Positions 1-10,100 of a DNA stretch of 64,000 bases are shown here, piece after piece. How positions within the stretch are numbered: position 1 is the stretch's first letter; each line of letters opens with the position of its first letter. The DNA is taken from positions 1-64,000 of the forward strand of contig CALXSF010000004.1 of the NCBI GenBank assembly GCA_944391055.1. Reading direction: 5' to 3'. Both the position numbers and the translations under genes were made by a program. The notes beneath the pieces are model-generated. The model saw nothing but the letters and a program-made list of their open reading frames with translations, did no database searches and was not told the DNA's origin. This stretch comes from an uncultured Kiritimatiellota bacterium (lineage in GTDB: Bacteria > Verrucomicrobiota > Kiritimatiellia > RFP12 > DVOR01).

Positions 1-116
1 TTGATTGCTTTTTATAGGATACGCCAACAATCGCTTTTTGTCTTTTACCCCTTAAAACTTTTACCGGACACTATTGGGGGCAGGCGGGGAGCGCGTCGCA
101 TTCCGCCGCCGTTGTG

Positions 117-125
117 TGCTATACT
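117..125 (+). promoter_or_regulatory. extended -10 promoter of the first lipoprotein gene
   Basis: TGC followed by TATACT at 120-125 is an extended -10 element. No clear -35 lies 17 nt upstream. Transcription would start near 132, giving a leader of about 30 nt that holds the purine-rich AGGGAG site at 151-156. Confidence 0.5.
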
Positions 126-162
126 GTGCGGCACTGGTAGCAAGCGAAAGAGGGAGACCGCG

Positions 163-903
163 ATGAGGAAAGGCAGGATGTTGGTGGTCGCCGGGTTGGC
201 GGCGATGGCAGTGACCGGTTGCGTGCGCATGACGGACGTGGAGGCGGACGCCCGCCTGCGTTCCCGCGCACAATCGGCCTTCGCGGTGGGGGATTTCCCC
301 CAGGCGCGGGCGTTGGTCGCCGAGGCCGACATGCTCAACGTGCCGCAGGCGCAGCTTTGGCGGCGGACGTTGGAACTGCGCATGGCGATGGCGGAGAACG
401 CCCAGCGTGGCGAGATGCGCCGCTTCCTCAACGCATGGGCGGAGCAGCGCGACGATTGGACGCAGGAGGAACGGGTGGACGCGGAGCTGACCTTGGCGGA
501 GACCCTGCAAGGCCCCTATGCGGCGGATTGGCTCTATGATCTGGAGCCTTCGGCCTGGCCACGCGCCCTGCGCACGCGCTACAACCTGCTGCGCGCCCGT
601 CTTCAGAATGGCCGCCCGGCCTTCCATGACGACACGGTGGCCCGTTGGCGCCTGGGCGTGAAGGGGCTTTATGACGCAGGCCGCCTGATCGCGGCGGCGA
701 ACGAGGCCGCCCGTTGCGCCAACGACACGCGCAACGCAGAGGCCGCCCTCCTGGCCGCCAAACTCTACAACGAGGCCGGCGACGCCAAGCGTAAGGCGCA
801 GGCCCTCGCGGCGGCGGAGGCGTTGGCCCCGGACGACGCGGCGACGCGCCAAGAGATCGGCCAGATCCGGACCGCGCCGTTGGGCGCGCGCAGCGCTTTC
901 TGA
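163..903 (+). CDS. Predicted lipoprotein with helical repeats, function unknown
   Basis: This 246-residue protein starts at an ATG preceded by AGGGAG about 6 nt upstream. The open frame extends to the window edge, but that upstream part is poor in coding character. The N-terminus is a lipoprotein signal (MRKGR, hydrophobic core, then AVTGC), so the mature protein should be lipid-anchored from about Cys20. The rest is Ala/Arg-rich and alpha-helical, with TPR-like pairs (e.g. FAVGDFPQARALVAEADMLN and the C-terminal AKLYNEAGDAKRKAQALAAA). It is followed after 12 nt by a coiled-coil gene and is probably cotranscribed with it. I cannot assign a precise family; an outer-membrane or periplasmic scaffold role is inference only. 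Confidence 0.7.
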   Translation: MRKGRMLVVAGLAAMAVTGCVRMTDVEADARLRSRAQSAFAVGDFPQARALVAEADMLNVPQAQLWRRTLELRMAMAENAQRGEMRRFLNAWAEQRDDWTQEERVDAELTLAETLQGPYAADWLYDLEPSAWPRALRTRYNLLRARLQNGRPAFHDDTVARWRLGVKGLYDAGRLIAAANEAARCANDTRNAEAALLAAKLYNEAGDAKRKAQALAAAEALAPDDAATRQEIGQIRTAPLGARSAF

Positions 904-915
904 GGGACGCGGAAG

Positions 916-1188
916 ATGGACAACCAGACGATGGAACGGGAAATCGAGGCCCTACGTGAGGAGAATGCGCGTCTGCGCGCGGAGTTGGCGCAGGTGCGCC
1001 ATCAGTGGGAGCGCGAGCTGGTGGTGGCGAAGGCGGCGTTGGTGACCGCGCAGACGGAGGCCGAGGCCCTCCGGGAACGCCTTCGGGCGGCGATCATCCG
1101 CACGCTGGAGGCGGACGACGAGGTCTTTGGCGTGCGCGAGGAGGCCGCCGAGGCCCTGCGCGCGGCACGCGCCGCGGAGGGCCGCTGA
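916..1188 (+). CDS. Small coiled-coil protein
   Basis: This 90-residue protein is almost entirely a charged heptad-repeat helix (EIEALREENARLRAELAQV and onward), with no membrane segment or signal peptide. It sits 12 nt after the lipoprotein gene and 1 nt before the GTG start of the next coiled-coil protein, so the three genes look like one operon. GGAAG lies just before the ATG. Function is not recognisable. It may be a structural partner of the longer coiled-coil protein downstream, but nothing in the sequence proves that. Confidence 0.65.
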   Translation: MDNQTMEREIEALREENARLRAELAQVRHQWERELVVAKAALVTAQTEAEALRERLRAAIIRTLEADDEVFGVREEAAEALRAARAAEGR

Positions 1189-1189
1189 G

Positions 1190-2467
1190 GTGGCGGAGCC
1201 CGACACGCGGCGCTGGTCCCTGCGCGACGCCGCCCAAGCGATACGCAACGCGAACGTGCCGACGGCGATGTTGGCGCGCTGGGCGGAACAGGGCGTCATC
1301 CTGCCCGGCTTCGCCATCTCCGCGGATGGGGAGACGTGGGCGCCGGCGGAGACGCTGCCGGAGCTCGGGATGAGGTGGTACGTGCTCGCGCCGGGCCGTC
1401 CGCCTTACGGGCCTTTGGCGAGGCCGGCGGCGGAACGGCTGATCGCGGAGGGGCGCTTCCCCAAAGGCGCGGCGCTTTCGCAGGATCCGGGCGGGCAGGC
1501 TGCGAGCGCAGAGCTGCCCTTGGTCTTGGAGCCGTCGGCGGATTCGCGCGGGCAGGAATTGGAGGAGACGCGCCAGCGTCTGGTGCTTTTGGAGCGCGAA
1601 TTGCGCCTGAAGGATCGCCGCATCGACGAGTTGCGCCGCGAGGCGGAGGCGCGTCAGAGCGAATTGGCGATGGAGGGCGCGACGGACGCCGGCGCCCTCG
1701 CCCAGCAGTTGGAGGGGCTGCGCCTGGAGCACGCCCATTTGCAGGCCGCCGCGCAGGAGGCCGCCGAGGCCGCGGCCAGCCGCGAGCGTGAGTTGCGCCA
1801 GCGGATCGCGTCGCTGGAGACCGCGCTGGGGGCGGCGCAGGAGGCCGCAGCCTCCAACGATCTGCCGCCGGACGAGGCGCTGTTCGCCGTGCTGTCGCGC
1901 GAGGCGGAGACCCTGCGGCGCGGTCAGGAGGAGGAGGAGCGCCTCGTCGAGCGTCTGCGCGAGTTGTCGCGTCAGCGGTCGGCGCAGTTCGCCGATCGTC
2001 TGGCGGAGATCCGCCGCTTGGCGGGCGAGGGGCCCGAGGCCATGCGCGCCAACGCCCTGCGCGGCGGCGCGCGCCCTGCCCCGAAGCCGGAGGAGCCCGC
2101 GCGCGTCGAGGCGTTGGAGAAGGCGTTGGAGGAGGCGCGCGGGCGGGAGTCGGCGCTTCAGCGGCAATTGGTCTCGATGGAGGGACGCGAGGCGCAGCTG
2201 CGCGCGCAGTTGGGGCAGGCCGAGCGGCAGACGTTGGATTCGCTGCGTTTGGACGAGAAACTGCGGGAGACCGCCCAGGCGTTGGAGCGCGAACGCGCGG
2301 CCCGCGAAGAGGAACACCGCGAGAACGAGCGCGTGCAGACGCAACTGTTGCGCCGCATCGAGGAACTGGAGCGCCTGGCGCGCCCCATGGGCGGCGAGCC
2401 CGTGGTCTCGGAACCCGCGGGGGAGCCGCCGGCGCGGGGAACCTTCGGATGGCTGCGGAAGCGTTGA
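1190..2467 (+). CDS. GYF-like domain plus long coiled-coil protein
   Basis: The protein has 425 residues from a GTG start at 1190. I chose this start because it lies directly behind the previous stop with a GGAGG-type site at about 1176. Residues 1-65 look like a small helical domain. Residues about 66-100 (VLAPGRPPYGPLARPAAERLI) resemble the GYF_2/DUF4339 module, which carries the pattern GPxxxxxxxxLIxxG. About 300 residues of charged coiled coil follow, then a short basic tail (FGWLRKR). It is cytoplasmic, with no signal peptide. The end of the gene overlaps the dihydrouridine synthase start by 19 nt, so translation is probably coupled. Specific function is unknown; the GYF-like call is by pattern only. 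Confidence 0.65.
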   Translation: MAEPDTRRWSLRDAAQAIRNANVPTAMLARWAEQGVILPGFAISADGETWAPAETLPELGMRWYVLAPGRPPYGPLARPAAERLIAEGRFPKGAALSQDPGGQAASAELPLVLEPSADSRGQELEETRQRLVLLERELRLKDRRIDELRREAEARQSELAMEGATDAGALAQQLEGLRLEHAHLQAAAQEAAEAAASRERELRQRIASLETALGAAQEAAASNDLPPDEALFAVLSREAETLRRGQEEEERLVERLRELSRQRSAQFADRLAEIRRLAGEGPEAMRANALRGGARPAPKPEEPARVEALEKALEEARGRESALQRQLVSMEGREAQLRAQLGQAERQTLDSLRLDEKLRETAQALERERAAREEEHRENERVQTQLLRRIEELERLARPMGGEPVVSEPAGEPPARGTFGWLRKR

Positions 2468-3402
2468 GCAGGGTGGGGCTGCCGCCGCGCTTCCTTGCGC
2501 CAATGGCGGAGTTCACCGCGCCGCCGATGCGCGTGCTGTGCGAGGACTTCGGCGCGGCGCGCACGTACACCGAGATGGTGAACGCGGAGGGGCTTTGCCG
2601 AGGCTCGGAGAAGACCCTTTTCCTATTGGAGACCTTTCCGGAGGAGCGGCACGTCTGGGCGCATCTCTACGGAGCGGACCCCGCGCGTCTGGCCGAGGCC
2701 GCGCGGCGGGCGGAGGCGTTGGGGCGCTTTGAGGGGATCGACCTGAACGCGGGCTGCCCCGTGCCGCGGATCACGGCGCAGGGGGCGGGCGCGGCGTTGC
2801 TGAAGGATTTGCCGCGGCTGGGGAAAATCCTGGAGGCGATGGTCAAGGCGGTGAGCCTGCCGGTGACGCTAAAGACGCGGCTGGGGCCGCACCCGCAGGC
2901 GCCGACGTGGCGGGAGACGCTGCGCGTGGCGCGGGAGGCCGGGGTCGCGGCGGTGACGTTCCATGCGCGTTACACGTCGCAGGGCCACGCGGGCGGGACG
3001 CACTTGGACACGCTCGCGGAAATCGTGGCGGAGGCGGGGGAACTGCCCATTTGCGGCAACGGTTCGGTGGTCGACCGCCCAAGCGCGGAGGCGATGGCGG
3101 CCACGGGGGTGCGCGCCCTGCTCATTGCCCGGGCGGCCTTGGAGAACCCCGGGGTCTTTGCCTTCGCCAAGCCCGACCCCTGCGCGTTGGCGGAGCGCCA
3201 TTTGGCGCTGGAACTGCGCTATCGGCGCCTGGCGGAGCGGTTCTCGCGCCTGACGGCGGAGGAGGCGACGGTGCTGACCTTCCGCAAACATCTCTTCCGT
3301 TACTTCAAGGGGCTCCCGGGGGCGAACACGCTACGTGGCCGCCTGATGGACTTACATACGGTGGCCGACCTCCATGCGGCCATCACCGCCTTTCGCGGCT
3401 GA
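2449..3402 (+). CDS. dus: tRNA-dihydrouridine synthase (Dus family)
   Basis: This 317-residue FMN enzyme reduces uridines in tRNA to dihydrouridine with NADPH. Visible family marks are the N-terminal LAPMAEFTAPPMR loop, EMVNAEGL, the catalytic-cysteine motif LNAGCPVPRIT at about residues 100-110 and LKTRLG. TFHARYTSQGHAG is the FMN-phosphate/tRNA-contact loop, and ICGNGSVVDRPSAEAM and ARAALENPGVF close the barrel. A short helical C-terminal domain ends with FRKHLFRYFKGLPGAN. Length is typical for DusB/DusA. It is the last gene of the + strand cluster. Which subfamily (DusA, B or C) cannot be settled here, though the sequence is closest to the DusB style. Confidence 0.92.
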   Translation: MAAEALSRVGLPPRFLAPMAEFTAPPMRVLCEDFGAARTYTEMVNAEGLCRGSEKTLFLLETFPEERHVWAHLYGADPARLAEAARRAEALGRFEGIDLNAGCPVPRITAQGAGAALLKDLPRLGKILEAMVKAVSLPVTLKTRLGPHPQAPTWRETLRVAREAGVAAVTFHARYTSQGHAGGTHLDTLAEIVAEAGELPICGNGSVVDRPSAEAMAATGVRALLIARAALENPGVFAFAKPDPCALAERHLALELRYRRLAERFSRLTAEEATVLTFRKHLFRYFKGLPGANTLRGRLMDLHTVADLHAAITAFRG

Positions 3403-3617
3403 CGGCGCGTCTCCCTTTGCGTTGACCAATCAACCGAACAACGAGATTGTGAGCTCCTTCCTCGGGATACGCCGTAAGTCGACCTCGGGCACGCCGCGCT
3501 TTTCCCTTTGATTGCGGCGGGGGTTGTCTCGTTGGGGGGCTTGTTCGGCTGGCCGTTGGGGCGGACGGCGACGGCGGCGTGGTGGGCCGCGTCAACACAG
3601 GGGCAGGGCGGGCGAAA

Positions 3618-4475
3618 CTAGGCGCGCGTAAGTTTGGCGCGGAGGGCGTCGAGGAGGGGCTCCGGGGTGGAGGCGCCGGAGGTGAGGGCGAGGGTTCGGA
3701 CGCCGGTGAGGTCAAGGCCGTCGAGTTCCTCGGGGGAGGCGATGAGGGTGGCGGGGCAGCCGGCGGATTGGGCGACCTCGGCGAGGCGCTTGGAGTTGGA
3801 GGAGGTGCGGGAACCAAGAACCAGGAAGCGGTCGGCAAGGGCGGCGAGGGCGCGGACGGCGTCTTGGCGTTCCTGGGTGGCGGTGCAGATGTCGCGGCGG
3901 TCGGGGAGCAGCGGGGTCAGGCCGAGCGCGCGGAGGTCGGCCAGGCGATCCTCGACCATGGCTTGGCTGACGGTGGTCTGGCTGAGGACGGCGACTTCGG
4001 CGGCGTCGGGGAAATCGGCGCGGAGGGCGGCGGCGTCGGCCTGCGTCTCGACGACGCGAATCTGCGCGGGGGCCTCGCCGAGGACGCCGACGACCTCGTC
4101 GTGCCCTTTGTGGCCGACGAGCGCGACGGGGAGGCCGCGCCGGGCGAAGGCGAGGGCTTCGCGGTGGACCTTGGCGACGAAGGGGCAGGTGGCGTCGATG
4201 ACGCGGAGGTCGCGGGCGTGGGCCTCGGCGCGGATCGCCGGGCTGACGCCATGGGCGGAGAAGAGGACGCGCGCGCCGCGGGGCACCTCGGCGAGATCGT
4301 CGACGAAGCGCGCGCCTTGCGCGCGGAGGTCGGAGACGACGTGTTCGTTGTGGACGAGCTGATGGTAGCACCAGAGCGTTTCGCCGGGGTGCTCGCCGAG
4401 GGCTTTTTGGGCGATGCGCAGGGCGCGCGCGACGCCGGAGCAGAGGCCGTGCGGCTGGGCGACGAGGATGTTCAT
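3618..4475 (-). CDS. ispH: 4-hydroxy-3-methylbut-2-enyl diphosphate reductase
   Basis: IspH (285 residues) carries out the last step of the MEP isoprenoid pathway, reducing HMBPP to IPP and DMAPP at a [4Fe-4S] cluster. The three cluster cysteines are visible: Cys12 in PHGLCSGV, one in DATCPFV near residue 96 and one in DICTATQERQ near 197. The acid motif HDEVVGVLGE (catalytic Glu equivalent) and SRTSSNSKRLAE for the diphosphate are also present. Length is slightly below the usual 300-320. The start codon overlaps the stop of the pyrophosphatase gene by one base (TGATG), so this is the last gene of a four-gene minus-strand operon. Confidence 0.95.
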   Translation of the reverse strand: MNILVAQPHGLCSGVARALRIAQKALGEHPGETLWCYHQLVHNEHVVSDLRAQGARFVDDLAEVPRGARVLFSAHGVSPAIRAEAHARDLRVIDATCPFVAKVHREALAFARRGLPVALVGHKGHDEVVGVLGEAPAQIRVVETQADAAALRADFPDAAEVAVLSQTTVSQAMVEDRLADLRALGLTPLLPDRRDICTATQERQDAVRALAALADRFLVLGSRTSSNSKRLAEVAQSAGCPATLIASPEELDGLDLTGVRTLALTSGASTPEPLLDALRAKLTRA

Positions 4476-6148
4476 CAGCGGACGCCCAAAACGTCGGAGA
4501 GTTGCTCGAGCAGCAGGGGGAGGAGCTGCTTTTTGCGGGACATGATGCCTTTGCAGAGGAAGACGTTGCCCCCGCCAAGCCGCGGAAAGGGAATCTTGGC
4601 AAGGAAGCGCGGTTCGCCGGCGACGAGCAGGACGGAGTTGAGCGCGGTGATGTCGGTGACCATAAGGGCGGCGAAGAAGAGGCGCTCGGCCTTGACCCGG
4701 GCCTCGAGGGCATCGAGGAGTTCGGGGATCCGGGGGCGGAGTTCGTCGGTGGTGCCGGTCTCGATCTGGGCCACGGTGAAGGCGACGCCGAGCTCGTCGT
4801 AGCGTTTGGCGTCCATGCCGAGGATGCGTTCGGTGGGGAGATCGGTGATGCGGGAGGCGTGGGAGAAGATGTCGTGGGCGAGGTCGGCGACCTCGAGATT
4901 GAGGAGACCGGCGAGATATTCGGCCATGTCGCGGTCGACCTCGGTGGCGGTGGGCGAACGGAGGGCGAGGGTGTCGGTGATGATGGCGGAGAGGAGAAGG
5001 CCGGCGATGGCGGGGGTGAGGGTGGCTTTGCGCTCTTGGTAGAGGCAGGCGACGACGGTGGCAGTGGAGCCGACGGTGCGGTTGATGAAGTCAATCGGGT
5101 CGTGGGTGGGGAAGTTGCCGAGTTTGTGGTGGTCGATGATCTCCACGACGCGGAATTGGTCGAGCCCCTCGACGGCGAGGGAGAGCTCGTTGTGGTCGAC
5201 CATGATGACGTCGACGTTCGGCTGGCGGTAGAGGTCGCGCTCGTTGATGACGCCGACGACTCGGTCGGCGCCGTCGACGACCGGGAGCGAGCGGGCGGGG
5301 GAGGCTTGGACGGCGGGGAGGACGTCGCGCACAAGGTCGTCGGCCCGGACGGCTTGGACGGCGGCGGCATGAAGGGAGCCGACGGGCATGGAGTAAAGGG
5401 TGAGGTAGACGGTGGAGGCGATGTCGTAGGGGGAGATGAGGACGGAGATGCGGGCCTCGGAGGCGCGCTGGAAGATCTCTTTGGAGAGGGTCTGGCCGTT
5501 GGCGAGGATGATGGCGCGGATCTTGTGGCTGACGCAAAGCTCGAGGATGGAGGCGCGGTTCTCGACGATGGCGATGGCGTTGGTGGGCACCTCGGTCTTG
5601 AGGGCTTGCTCGAAGGTGGCGGCGGTGGAGCCGGCGACGAGCAGGCGGCTCTTGACGACGGCGTCGGCGTCGAAGGTGAGCAAGGGCTGGGCGCGGAGGG
5701 TCCTGGCCAAGAGGCTGACGCTGGTGGGGATGATGGCCTTGCGGTGCGGGTCGGCCTTGTGGACGATGTTCTCGGTGAAGGTGTTGTGGGTGAGGTAAGC
5801 GCGGTAACGCCCGTCTTTCCCGACCACGGGGATGGCCTGGAGGCGGTTTTTGTCCATCAGCGCCAAGGCGTCCCAGAGCGCGGTGTCGGCGGAGACCGTG
5901 ATGGGGGCGCCCTCGGTCATGCAGTGGATGACCTTGGGGAGCATGTCGGGGATGAACTCGGGGGCCTCCACGCCGAAGCGGCGGAGGATATATTCGGTCT
6001 GCGGGGTGAGGCGGCCCGCGCGGGCGGGTACGCAGCGCACCCAGCCTTGCTGGCGCTTGAGCTCGGCGTAGGCGATGGCCGAGACGATGGAGTCGGTGTC
6101 GGGGTTGCGATGGCCGATGACGATGGTTTTGCGGAGGTGGTCGCTCAT
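4475..6148 (-). CDS. ppaC: Manganese-dependent inorganic pyrophosphatase with CBS and DRTGG regulatory insert
   Basis: This is a 557-residue family II (DHH) pyrophosphatase that hydrolyses PPi to two phosphates. The N-terminus carries the metal site VIGHRNPDTDSIVSA. It is followed by a CBS motif (about residues 70-120), a DRTGG-like region (about 180-250) and a second CBS (about 270-310). The DHH core resumes at VDHNELSLAV and EIIDHHKLGN, and the C-terminal DHHA2 part ends near the final GGGNVFLCKGIMSRKKQ active-site loop. Simple PpaC enzymes have about 310 residues. The extra length is the adenine-nucleotide-sensing insert known from clostridial CBS-PPases (established for the family). It lies 30 nt after fmt and overlaps ispH by one base. 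Confidence 0.93.
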   Translation of the reverse strand: MSDHLRKTIVIGHRNPDTDSIVSAIAYAELKRQQGWVRCVPARAGRLTPQTEYILRRFGVEAPEFIPDMLPKVIHCMTEGAPITVSADTALWDALALMDKNRLQAIPVVGKDGRYRAYLTHNTFTENIVHKADPHRKAIIPTSVSLLARTLRAQPLLTFDADAVVKSRLLVAGSTAATFEQALKTEVPTNAIAIVENRASILELCVSHKIRAIILANGQTLSKEIFQRASEARISVLISPYDIASTVYLTLYSMPVGSLHAAAVQAVRADDLVRDVLPAVQASPARSLPVVDGADRVVGVINERDLYRQPNVDVIMVDHNELSLAVEGLDQFRVVEIIDHHKLGNFPTHDPIDFINRTVGSTATVVACLYQERKATLTPAIAGLLLSAIITDTLALRSPTATEVDRDMAEYLAGLLNLEVADLAHDIFSHASRITDLPTERILGMDAKRYDELGVAFTVAQIETGTTDELRPRIPELLDALEARVKAERLFFAALMVTDITALNSVLLVAGEPRFLAKIPFPRLGGGNVFLCKGIMSRKKQLLPLLLEQLSDVLGVR

Positions 6149-6178
6149 GGGCGTTCCTCGGGACAGGGTGGGGGAGGG

Positions 6179-7192
6179 TCAGCTGCGGCTGAAGGCGACG
6201 GGTGGTTTGGCGGCGGGGGCGGGCGGCGTGAAGAAACATTCCCCCGGGACAAGGGCGCGGCCGCAGAGCCAAGCGGCGACATCCATCGGTTTGCCACCCT
6301 CGGGCTGGACGCGCAGGAGGCGGAGCGCGCCGTCGGCGGTGCGCACGACCACGCCAGCCTTGTCGGCGGAGAGGATCGTCCCCGGCGCGACACGCTCCAA
6401 TTCGACGGAGACGGGCTCCGCGCACGCGGCAAGGATCTTGAGCATCTTGCCGGCCTCCCGGGTGCCTTGGGGCATATACGTGAAGCAGGAGGGCCAAGGC
6501 GTGTAGGCGCGGAGTTTGCGGAGGCTGAGGTCGGTGGGGTCGCTCCAATGCAGCAGACCGTCGGCCTTGCGTATTTTGTAGGCCATCGAGACCTGCGCGG
6601 GGTCCTGCGGTTTTGCGCGGATCTTGAAGTAGGCCCACTGGGGCAGGACGCGGGCCAAGAGGTCGCCACCGAGGTCAGCGAGGCGGTCATGGAGCGTCTC
6701 GAGGGTGTCGTTCTCGTAGATGGGCGTCTCGACCTCGTCAAGGATGGGGCCGGAATCCATGCCTTCGTCCATGAGCATGGCGGTGGCGCCGGTGACGCGG
6801 TCGCCGTGAAGGAGGGCGGCGTGGATGGGGGAGGCGCCGCGGTAGCGCGGCAGCAGGGAGAGATGGATGTTGATGCAGCCGAGCGTCGGGATGTCCAGCA
6901 GGCGGCGTGAGAGGAATTGGCCGTAGGCGACCACCACGATGACGTCCGGCAGCCAAGCGGCGATCTGCGCGAGGCTCTCGGGGGTGTTCACGCGTTCGGG
7001 GGTGAGGCAGGGGATGCCCACCGCGTCCACGAAGGCCTTGCACGCGCAGGGGCGCAGTTTCTTGCTGCGCCCGGCGGGCTTGTCCGGCTGGGTCACGCAC
7101 CCAACCACCTGCACCGCGTCGCGCTCGCGCGTTAGACGCTCAAGCATTGTGGCCGAGAGGTCGGCCGAGCCCATGAAGACCACGCGAATCAT
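6179..7192 (-). CDS. fmt: Methionyl-tRNA formyltransferase
   Basis: Fmt (337 residues) formylates initiator Met-tRNA using 10-formyltetrahydrofolate. The N-terminal Rossmann part starts MIRVVFMGSADLSA. The folate-binding and catalytic segment INIHLSLLPRYRGASPI contains the Asn/His pair and the SLLPxYRG signature, and MDEGMDSGPIL supplies the catalytic Asp region. The C-terminal OB-like tRNA domain follows from about residue 205 (KADGLLHWSDPT). Length is close to the 315 of E. coli, with a short Ala/Pro-rich tail. The start overlaps the upstream DUF2723 gene by ATGA. No peptide deformylase lies beside it, unlike in many genomes. Confidence 0.95.
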   Translation of the reverse strand: MIRVVFMGSADLSATMLERLTRERDAVQVVGCVTQPDKPAGRSKKLRPCACKAFVDAVGIPCLTPERVNTPESLAQIAAWLPDVIVVVAYGQFLSRRLLDIPTLGCINIHLSLLPRYRGASPIHAALLHGDRVTGATAMLMDEGMDSGPILDEVETPIYENDTLETLHDRLADLGGDLLARVLPQWAYFKIRAKPQDPAQVSMAYKIRKADGLLHWSDPTDLSLRKLRAYTPWPSCFTYMPQGTREAGKMLKILAACAEPVSVELERVAPGTILSADKAGVVVRTADGALRLLRVQPEGGKPMDVAAWLCGRALVPGECFFTPPAPAAKPPVAFSRS

Positions 7193-10100
7193 GGCACCGC
7201 TCCTTTCCGCGGACCGAAGCGCCGCGCCAAGCGCAGGAAGACCTCCGTCACGGCGGGATCCTCCTCGATCAGAGGCGAGGCGCCGTACCGCACCGCCGTG
7301 CGCATGCAGTCATAGGCCTGGGCCTCGTTCCCTATCCCATAGTAATACAACGCCACCCCCAGCCAGACGCGGCCGGATTGGGGCGCCTGCCGCAAGGCCT
7401 CTTGGAAGAGCCGCAACGCCAAGGCATTCTCGCCCTGCGCCTGCGCCAACCCGCCGCACGCCACCAACTCCACCTCGGAAAGGGTGGGCCAGACGGCTTC
7501 CGGCACACGCCTCAGGAGCGCCATCGCCTCCGTTTGGCGGCCGAGACGCTGAAGCGCGATGCAGCCGTCCCGCGCGTCGTCCGCCGTCAGGTCGTCGGCG
7601 GCCGTCACCTGCGTCCAGTAATCCGCGGCCTGATCGCGCAGGGCCAAGTCCTCGCAGGCACGCGCCAACGCGCAGACGTCGGCGGTGCTGGCGGTCTTGG
7701 CGCGCACCTTCGCCGTGAGCGTCTCGAAACGGTCATAGGCCTCTGCCAAGGTCTCCAGTCTCTGCCACAGATAATCGGCCTTCGCGTTGCCGGGGTCGGC
7801 GCGCCGGTATCCGCCAAGAAGCCGCAGTGCGGCCTCGAAGCGATAGGTGGGGATGAGACATTCGCGGATGACGGAGAAGACGACCTCCGGCGAGAGGGGG
7901 TAGAGCGCCGTCGCCTCCTGATAGGCCCGCTCGGCAATCTGCCGCAACCCATTGCGCGCGTAGACCCCCGCCTGCGCCGAACGCAGCTTGGAGAAACTCT
8001 TCTGCGCGGCGAAATCACGTCTGTAGGCGCGGCGCGTCACCAAGCGGCGCGTCATCCAATCCCAAAAGTCCCCGTCGCGCGCCGCGAGGGCCTCCAAGTC
8101 GCGTCCCTCGCGGCGCAGGCGCATGGCCAGCCCCGCGGGTTCGAGGAAGGCATCCATCCACGGCACGGGATAACTCTCCTCCACGTAAAAGGCATGGGCG
8201 GGGTTGCGGTCGAAGATGTCCCGCGCCAAATCGGCGTTGATGTCCATCACGGCGGCGGCGCCGGAGATCTGCATCCGCCCGTTGACCTCGGTGATGGCGC
8301 CGCGCGTGGTCCGTTTGCCCGCCTGCACCGCCTCCACGTAATCGGTGAAGGCCGTGCGCACGTCGTCCGCCGAAGGCACCCAAAGCCGCTCGCCATAGAG
8401 GTCGCGTTCCACGTTCATGTACGTGGGGTCGGCCAAGGCGTTCTGCGTCAGCACGTGGACGTCCGGCCTGAACCCGACCGCGCAGACCATGTAGGTGGGC
8501 ACGAACCGCCCCGGATCCGTGCCGCCGAAGAAAACGGCGTCCTGCTCCATCGGCGGCGGCCAAAAGGGATCCGGCAGCGGCTCCTCGTCCTCCGCCAACT
8601 CCGCGCGGATGGTCGGCGCGCCGCCGAGCATGTACGCGCCGAACTGCCAGCCGAAGTCATGCCCCGTCTGCTCCGAGGCCCCCATCTCGCGCACCAAACG
8701 CGCGCTCAGGAAGTTCTCGCACAGCGGCGTCAGCGGCACCGCCGTGGCCATGGCCAGCCCGGCCGCCCAAGCCCAACGCCGACGGCGAAGCAAGAAGAGT
8801 AGGGCGGTCAGCCCGTAACCGATCCAGAGCGCGAAGACCCCGTGCGAGGAGATGAACTTGACCTTCTGGATGAAGCCGTCCTGGATGTCCCCCGCCGGGT
8901 TCGCCAACGCCACCAGCAACGCCGACATCACCAAGAAGAAACCCGCCGTGCATCCCAGCCACGCCAGGGCGCGCCAGGCCCGCCGCCGCACCAGGCCCCA
9001 GCCCACCGCCGCCGTGCCACCCATCGCCAAAAGCGCCACCGGAAGCGAGAACTGCATCCGCAGGTCGCGCAGGTAATCCGCCAATTGCGTCAGATACCGC
9101 GCGGAGAAGAAGGAAGAGGGCGCGATGGCCTCATACTGCCCACGCGAGAGCGCGTGCTTGAACCCCTCCCACGTCCGCGCGTACCCCCAGTTCATCGCCG
9201 GGTTCCCCTCCGAGGCGATCGGCATGTAGGCGTAGACCGAGACCCCCAGCTCCGCCGCCAACGCCGTCAGCGCCACGCACTTCCCCCGCAGCAGCAACCG
9301 CCACGCCAGCGCCAAGACGATGACATTCCACGCGATCGGCCACCAGAACCACCACAGATTCGGGTCCGTCAGCCCCAACAACAGTCCCTGCTGCACCAAA
9401 ACCAACGCCGTCGCCTGCACCAACGTCACCGCCGCCGCGAAGCGCCGCGACCGCCGGAAACGCCAGCAAATCCCCCACAGCACGCCGAAACCCGCCAAAT
9501 GCACCGCCCACGCCCGTCGGAAATCATAGAGCGTCCCGGCGAAGTCCGCCGGAGGCCCCTCCGCCGCCCAAGCCAACCCCGACCAGATCAGCAAACCGAC
9601 GGTCGCCGCCGCCGGGAGCGCCGCCCACCGCCACGTCCGCCGAAAGGCCAGCAGCCCCACCGCCGCCGAGAGCGCCGCCCCGATCGCCGCATACGCCCAA
9701 CCCGGCGCGATCGCCGTCGGCAGATAGTCGGCCATCATTCCGTCGGGGCGCGCGATCACCGGCGCGCCGGGCGTGGACAGCGCGTCCGCCGCCGGCAAGG
9801 CCCCCAAGACCAGCACATAGGCCGTCAGCCCCAGCGGCACCGCCGCCGCCACGAAGGAGAGCCCCAGCCGCCAACGCCGCAGGAAGACCAACGCCGCCAA
9901 CGGCAGCGCCGCCAAGAGCAGCACCTGATAATTCGTCAGCCCCAACCCGAAGACCAGCCCCAGCCACGCCAGCGTCCCCGTCCGCGGCCGCCGCATCCAT
10001 TTGTAGGTCAGCAGCAACGTCAGCGCCAGGAAAAGCGCCCCCAGCGCATAGACCTCCACGATCACCGCCTGCGACCACATCACCGGCGAGAAGGCGAAGG

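Noticed and set aside
3403-3617. 215-bp gap between dus and ispH examined for a terminator or RNA
   Set aside because: Only weak GC hairpins without T tracts; nothing supportable.
4502-6910. 802-residue + strand open frame opposite ppaC and fmt
   Set aside because: Antisense shadow of two well-identified genes.
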